Shown piece by piece: positions 6,047 to 8,959 of a DNA stretch of 8,959 nt. The notes under the pieces are model-generated. The model was not told the DNA's origin. It was given only the letters and a program-made list of their open reading frames with translations, and did not search any database. The translations under genes and the position numbers were made by a program. Position 1 is the first letter of the stretch. The number at the start of each line of letters is the position of its first letter. The DNA is from Chryseobacterium sp. (GTDB lineage: Bacteria > Bacteroidota > Bacteroidia > Flavobacteriales > Weeksellaceae): NCBI GenBank assembly GCA_017989575.1, contig JAGNPP010000090.1:1-8959 (forward strand), in the 5' to 3' direction.

Positions 6047-6907
6047 ATGAAAATATTCTCCTTTTTAGCTTTGTTATCCATTACGTTTTCTTGTTCGCAA
6101 ACTCAGGAAAATTTCTCAATCATTTCATCATTGCCAAAAAAAATTAAAGAAGCATCCGCCGCAGAAATCTCAAAAGCGTCGCCCTTGATCTGGACCATTG
6201 AGGACAATCACAACAGAAATGTTCTTTTCGGGTTTAATGAAAAGGGAGAATTGATAAAGGAAATCACGATTACCAATGTTGAAAATAACGATTGGGAAGA
6301 TTTGACTTCTGACGACGAAGGAAACATCTACATCGGTGATTTTGGGAACAATGACAATGAAAGACAGAATCTTGCCATCTATAAAATAAATGCTTCAGAT
6401 TTGGATAAAAACGAAGCCAAAGCCGAATCGATTGTCCAATTCTATTATCCGCAACAAACCGAGTTTCCACCGAAGAAAAAAGATCGAATTTTTGATGTGG
6501 AATCTTTTTTCATTTTTAATAACAAATTCTATCTCTTCACGAAAAACCGTAGTTCGAAATTTGATGGAACAACCGTTTTATACGAAGTTGACAACAATTC
6601 AAATCAAAAATTTCCAGCCAAAAAAATCGGAAGTTTTGTGACTTGCGATCAATTCAATCATTGTGCAGTGACAAGTGCAGACATTAGTCCAAATAAAGAC
6701 AAAGTCGCAATTTTAAGCTCAGATAAAGTTTGGATTTTCACCAACTGGAAAGACAATAATTTCCTCTCCGGAAATGTAGAAAAAATCGAATTGAATCATC
6801 ACACGCAAAAAGAAGGTCTTTGTTTTAAAGATGACAACACAATCTTGATGACCGATGAAGGTGATAAGAAAATTACAGGAAATTTGTATGAATTGAAGTT
6901 GAAGTAA
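6047..6907 (+). CDS. Predicted lipoprotein, beta-propeller-like, function unknown
   Basis: A 286-residue protein beginning MKIFSFLALLSITFSCSQTQ: a short lysine, hydrophobic core and a cysteine at residue 16, typical of a lipoprotein signal, though the lipobox (T-F-S-C) is not ideal. The residues after the Cys (SQTQEN) lack an obvious acidic surface-export signal, so periplasmic anchoring is as likely as surface display. The body has repeated short beta-strand and loop units suggestive of a six-bladed propeller: ASPLIWTIEDNHNRNVLFGF (44-63), NDWEDLTSDDEGNIYIGDFG (81-100), RIFDVESFFIFNNKFYLFTK (147-166), VTSADISPNKDKVAILSSD (208-226) and EGLCFKDDNTILMTDEGD (256-273). The alternation of D/E-rich turns and 'E(D/S/G)L' blade starts recalls SdiA-regulated or phytase-esterase-like propellers, but no catalytic set is evident. 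C200 and C206 could form a disulfide. Enzymatic function is not assigned. It converges on the barrel-protein gene and shares its terminator. Confidence 0.8.
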   Translation: MKIFSFLALLSITFSCSQTQENFSIISSLPKKIKEASAAEISKASPLIWTIEDNHNRNVLFGFNEKGELIKEITITNVENNDWEDLTSDDEGNIYIGDFGNNDNERQNLAIYKINASDLDKNEAKAESIVQFYYPQQTEFPPKKKDRIFDVESFFIFNNKFYLFTKNRSSKFDGTTVLYEVDNNSNQKFPAKKIGSFVTCDQFNHCAVTSADISPNKDKVAILSSDKVWIFTNWKDNNFLSGNVEKIELNHHTQKEGLCFKDDNTILMTDEGDKKITGNLYELKLK

Positions 6908-6923
6908 GTTGCCATTCATAAAG

Positions 6924-6960
6924 AAACCCCTTCAGAGTTTAAAACTCTGAAGGGGTTTTT
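6924..6960. terminator. Bidirectional terminator between convergent genes
   Basis: Perfect 17-bp arms, AAACCCCTTCAGAGTTT (6924-6940) and AAACTCTGAAGGGGTTT (6942-6958), form a long hairpin. T residues follow on the plus strand (6956-6960, then ATTTTATT), and the minus strand continues TTTCTTTATG, so it can stop both transcripts. It lies 17 bases after the lipoprotein stop and 42 bases after the barrel-protein stop. Confidence 0.92.
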
Positions 6961-6999
6961 ATTTTATTGAGTTAAATTAAAATGGTCTATTTATAAATC

Positions 7000-8959
7000 C
7001 TAAAAAGTCCCACCAATCCCAACAACCACTCGTCCGCCATCCGAAGATTTGAAATAAGAAGCATTCACAGAAATCGCATCTACGGCGTTTAGCCAAAATC
7101 CGCCACCAAATGAATTGTGCCATTTTTTGGAATATTCATTAGGAACCCAAACTCTTCCCAAGTCAAAACTACCGAAAAATCCGTAAGTCAAAGGCAAAAT
7201 GGAATTCTTGATTTTTCCAACTTCATATCTCAAATCCGAAGTTTGAAACAAGGAATTTTTTCCATAAAAACGGTTAAAAGAAAATCCTCTCAAATCGTGA
7301 TTTCCTCCCAAAGTCGCCATCTGATAAAACTCGTAATCATTGCCCAAAAGCCATTTTGCTTTGGCGTAAGATGACCAAACCAGCTTTTTATTATTCGTAA
7401 GATAATGCAAAAATCCAAGTCCGGTTTCAATGGATGCATATTGGCGATTGGTATTTTGAAGATTCAAATTATAAACCGTTCTGATATCGAATTTCATTCC
7501 CAATTTCGGATTCGCTGGATTGTCAAAATTTTCATAGACGAAGGAAAGATCCGCTCCACCAAAGTGTTTGGAATGGAAAACATCTTCGTTCACGACATTC
7601 CGTAATGAGACAAATCGGTTTTCGGTTTTTTCGATTCTTAGGATTTCATAATTCAGTTTTGCGGAGAAAGTTGAGGAATTTTTGTTCCAATTGATTGAAG
7701 GTGAAAATGCAAATTCGCGCGCTCTCACATTGTTGAAATTATCACCAAATTCATCTTTCGGATTCACAGATTTGTTCCCGATTCCGAAGAAATTTTTGAT
7801 GTAATGCGAACTTGTAATCCGCGTGTCCAATCCATAAAACCAACCACCACCATATTTCGGAAAAACGCCATTGTAAGCGAATTCATAACCATTCGTTCCA
7901 GTAAAATAATTGGCGATAAAATGATGTTTCTGCGCAAAAGGATTTTTGATAAAATCATTCACCGTGTAAACCGCATTTCCGCCGATTATCACATCATCAT
8001 CTGGATTGAAACCGCCATTGATAAACGTTGTGAAAACATTGTACTTCGGATTTCTATAATTATATTGGTTGATATCATAATCATCGGTCAAAATCAAGCG
8101 TGAATTGCCTTTGTTTTCAAAATCATTTTTCTTGGTTTTATAATCAAAAATCTTAACTTTTTTAGAATTTGAAATTGAATATTTATCGTTATCCAAACCG
8201 CCTAAAAGACTCAATTTAATTGTTGATTTCTCATTCCCTTCCACCAAAAATTCATCATCATCGTCCAATCCGTAAAGCAAAATTTCTTTCGTTATTTTCC
8301 CGGAATAAAGCTTTGATGATTGCAATTCTTCACCAGATTTTTTCAGTCTAATGATTTTAATTTCGGTTTCATTATTTGGCAATCTTGTGATGACAAATCT
8401 GTCCTTTTTGTCAGTTCCGGTAAGGATAACTTTTTGATTCAAAAGATGATAATATTGAGAAGCATATTTTGGTAAATCTTTTTTTCTGATTAATAATTTC
8501 TTGATTAAATCCTCTGAAACATCGTCCTGAAATTCTTTTGGAAGATTTTTAAAAGCCAGTCGAATATCATTTTCATTTAGGTTATTTTGAATAAATTCCG
8601 CTTCTTTTTGCCAATCTTTCTGAATTGAATTTTTCGCAAAAACCAAATCCAGCGGATAAGGTTCTCGGTTGAACCATTTTACGCTTTCAATCTCATTATC
8701 AAAGGTCTGCATATGTTTCAACTCCGGAAATTCCATAATAATGCCGGTCACAAGACCGTCATATTTCGTGAAAGCCTGGTCTCTGTCTTTCGGAATCGGG
8801 CTGTAAATCACGTTTCCATTTTCCTTTCTCGCTTCGAATTTCCATTGGTCGTGATGTCGGTCCCAATCGCCGATGAGCATATCGAACAAACGGGCTTTAA
8901 TCCACGCGTTTTCATCAATTTTATATTTTTCATCTTTCGCCAAATTCAGAATCACTTCG
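7000..8959 (-). CDS. Large outer-membrane protein, C-terminal part: kinase-loop-like motif, Asp-rich linker, Omp85/BamA-type barrel; cut by right window edge
   Basis: The open frame runs to the window edge (GAA codon at 8958-8956), and the GTG at 8955 sits inside a continuing helix-like stretch, so the true start lies outside. Numbering from that GTG (1), residues 22-38 read RLFDMLIGDWDRHHDQW and 52-62 SPIPKDRDQAF. This D...IG..DRH..[NQ] plus later P-x-D-x-D-x-[AG]-F pattern resembles the catalytic loop and metal-binding Asp of Fam20, HipA, CotH and PI3/4-kinase-like folds. Residues 110-225 are mostly helical then beta. An Asp-rich stretch follows (GLDDDDEF at 229-236, LGGLDNDKY at 251-259). 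Residues 345-651 are an outer-membrane barrel of the Omp85/bacterial surface antigen type: alternating strands, LGGNHDLRGF at 549-558 (the conserved RGF motif), FDLGRVW at 597-603, and a final strand ending in Phe. From memory, long Bacteroidota proteins of this type often begin with a metallophosphoesterase domain, which cannot be checked here. The barrel is sure; the enzymatic role is not. Confidence 0.82.
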   Translation of the reverse strand, partial: EVILNLAKDEKYKIDENAWIKARLFDMLIGDWDRHHDQWKFEARKENGNVIYSPIPKDRDQAFTKYDGLVTGIIMEFPELKHMQTFDNEIESVKWFNREPYPLDLVFAKNSIQKDWQKEAEFIQNNLNENDIRLAFKNLPKEFQDDVSEDLIKKLLIRKKDLPKYASQYYHLLNQKVILTGTDKKDRFVITRLPNNETEIKIIRLKKSGEELQSSKLYSGKITKEILLYGLDDDDEFLVEGNEKSTIKLSLLGGLDNDKYSISNSKKVKIFDYKTKKNDFENKGNSRLILTDDYDINQYNYRNPKYNVFTTFINGGFNPDDDVIIGGNAVYTVNDFIKNPFAQKHHFIANYFTGTNGYEFAYNGVFPKYGGGWFYGLDTRITSSHYIKNFFGIGNKSVNPKDEFGDNFNNVRAREFAFSPSINWNKNSSTFSAKLNYEILRIEKTENRFVSLRNVVNEDVFHSKHFGGADLSFVYENFDNPANPKLGMKFDIRTVYNLNLQNTNRQYASIETGLGFLHYLTNNKKLVWSSYAKAKWLLGNDYEFYQMATLGGNHDLRGFSFNRFYGKNSLFQTSDLRYEVGKIKNSILPLTYGFFGSFDLGRVWVPNEYSKKWHNSFGGGFWLNAVDAISVNASYFKSSDGGRVVVGIGGTF

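Noticed and set aside
7804..8103. Plus-strand frame of 99 codons opposite the barrel-protein gene
   Set aside because: Ile/Arg-rich shadow of an AT-rich gene with well-supported coding on the other strand.
8953..8955. GTG at 8955 as the true start of the barrel protein
   Set aside because: The reading frame continues to the window edge with no stop, no signal peptide follows the GTG, and the domain content implies a larger protein.

Overview
The window is AT-rich (roughly one third G+C by eye) and carries several marks of a Bacteroidota member of the class Flavobacteriia, probably near Chryseobacterium. One gene ends in a type IX secretion (T9SS) sorting domain. Promoters fit the Bacteroidota pattern TTG-N19..21-TAnnTTTG, start codons follow A/T-rich stretches instead of Shine-Dalgarno sequences, and there is a long multi-repeat DUF349 protein. 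The genus is an inference from gene style, not from a marker gene.

Layout, left to right. At 2-436 (minus) is the N-terminal 145 codons of purC (SAICAR synthetase), cut by the left edge. At 643-2496 (minus) is a secreted modular nuclease: signal peptide, endonuclease I domain, fibronectin III domain, lamin-tail-like domain, T9SS sorting domain. At 2652-4550 (minus) is a DUF349 protein with an acidic, internally duplicated N-terminus and five regularly spaced helical repeats. A divergent intergenic region (4551-4793) holds a good promoter on each strand. At 4794-5843 (plus) is queA, a queuosine tRNA-modification enzyme, with its own terminator. An intergenic stretch with a long-spaced 10-bp inverted repeat follows (5901-6013). 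At 6047-6907 (plus) is a probable lipoprotein with a beta-propeller-like fold. At 7000-8959 (minus) is the C-terminal 650 or so residues of a large outer-membrane protein, cut by the right edge: a catalytic-loop-like D-x2-IGDWDRH motif, an Asp-rich linker and an Omp85/BamA-type barrel. The last two genes converge on one bidirectional terminator.

Nearly every complete gene has its own hairpin terminator, so the window reads as a row of single-gene transcription units, not an operon. purC and queA are core metabolism. The nuclease, the lipoprotein and the barrel protein are envelope or secreted functions. I see no mobile element, CRISPR array, tRNA or rRNA. No gene-free stretch exceeds 300 bases. 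The least explained item is the partial barrel protein, whose N-terminal part in this window carries a motif resembling the catalytic loop of Fam20/HipA/PI3K-like kinases.
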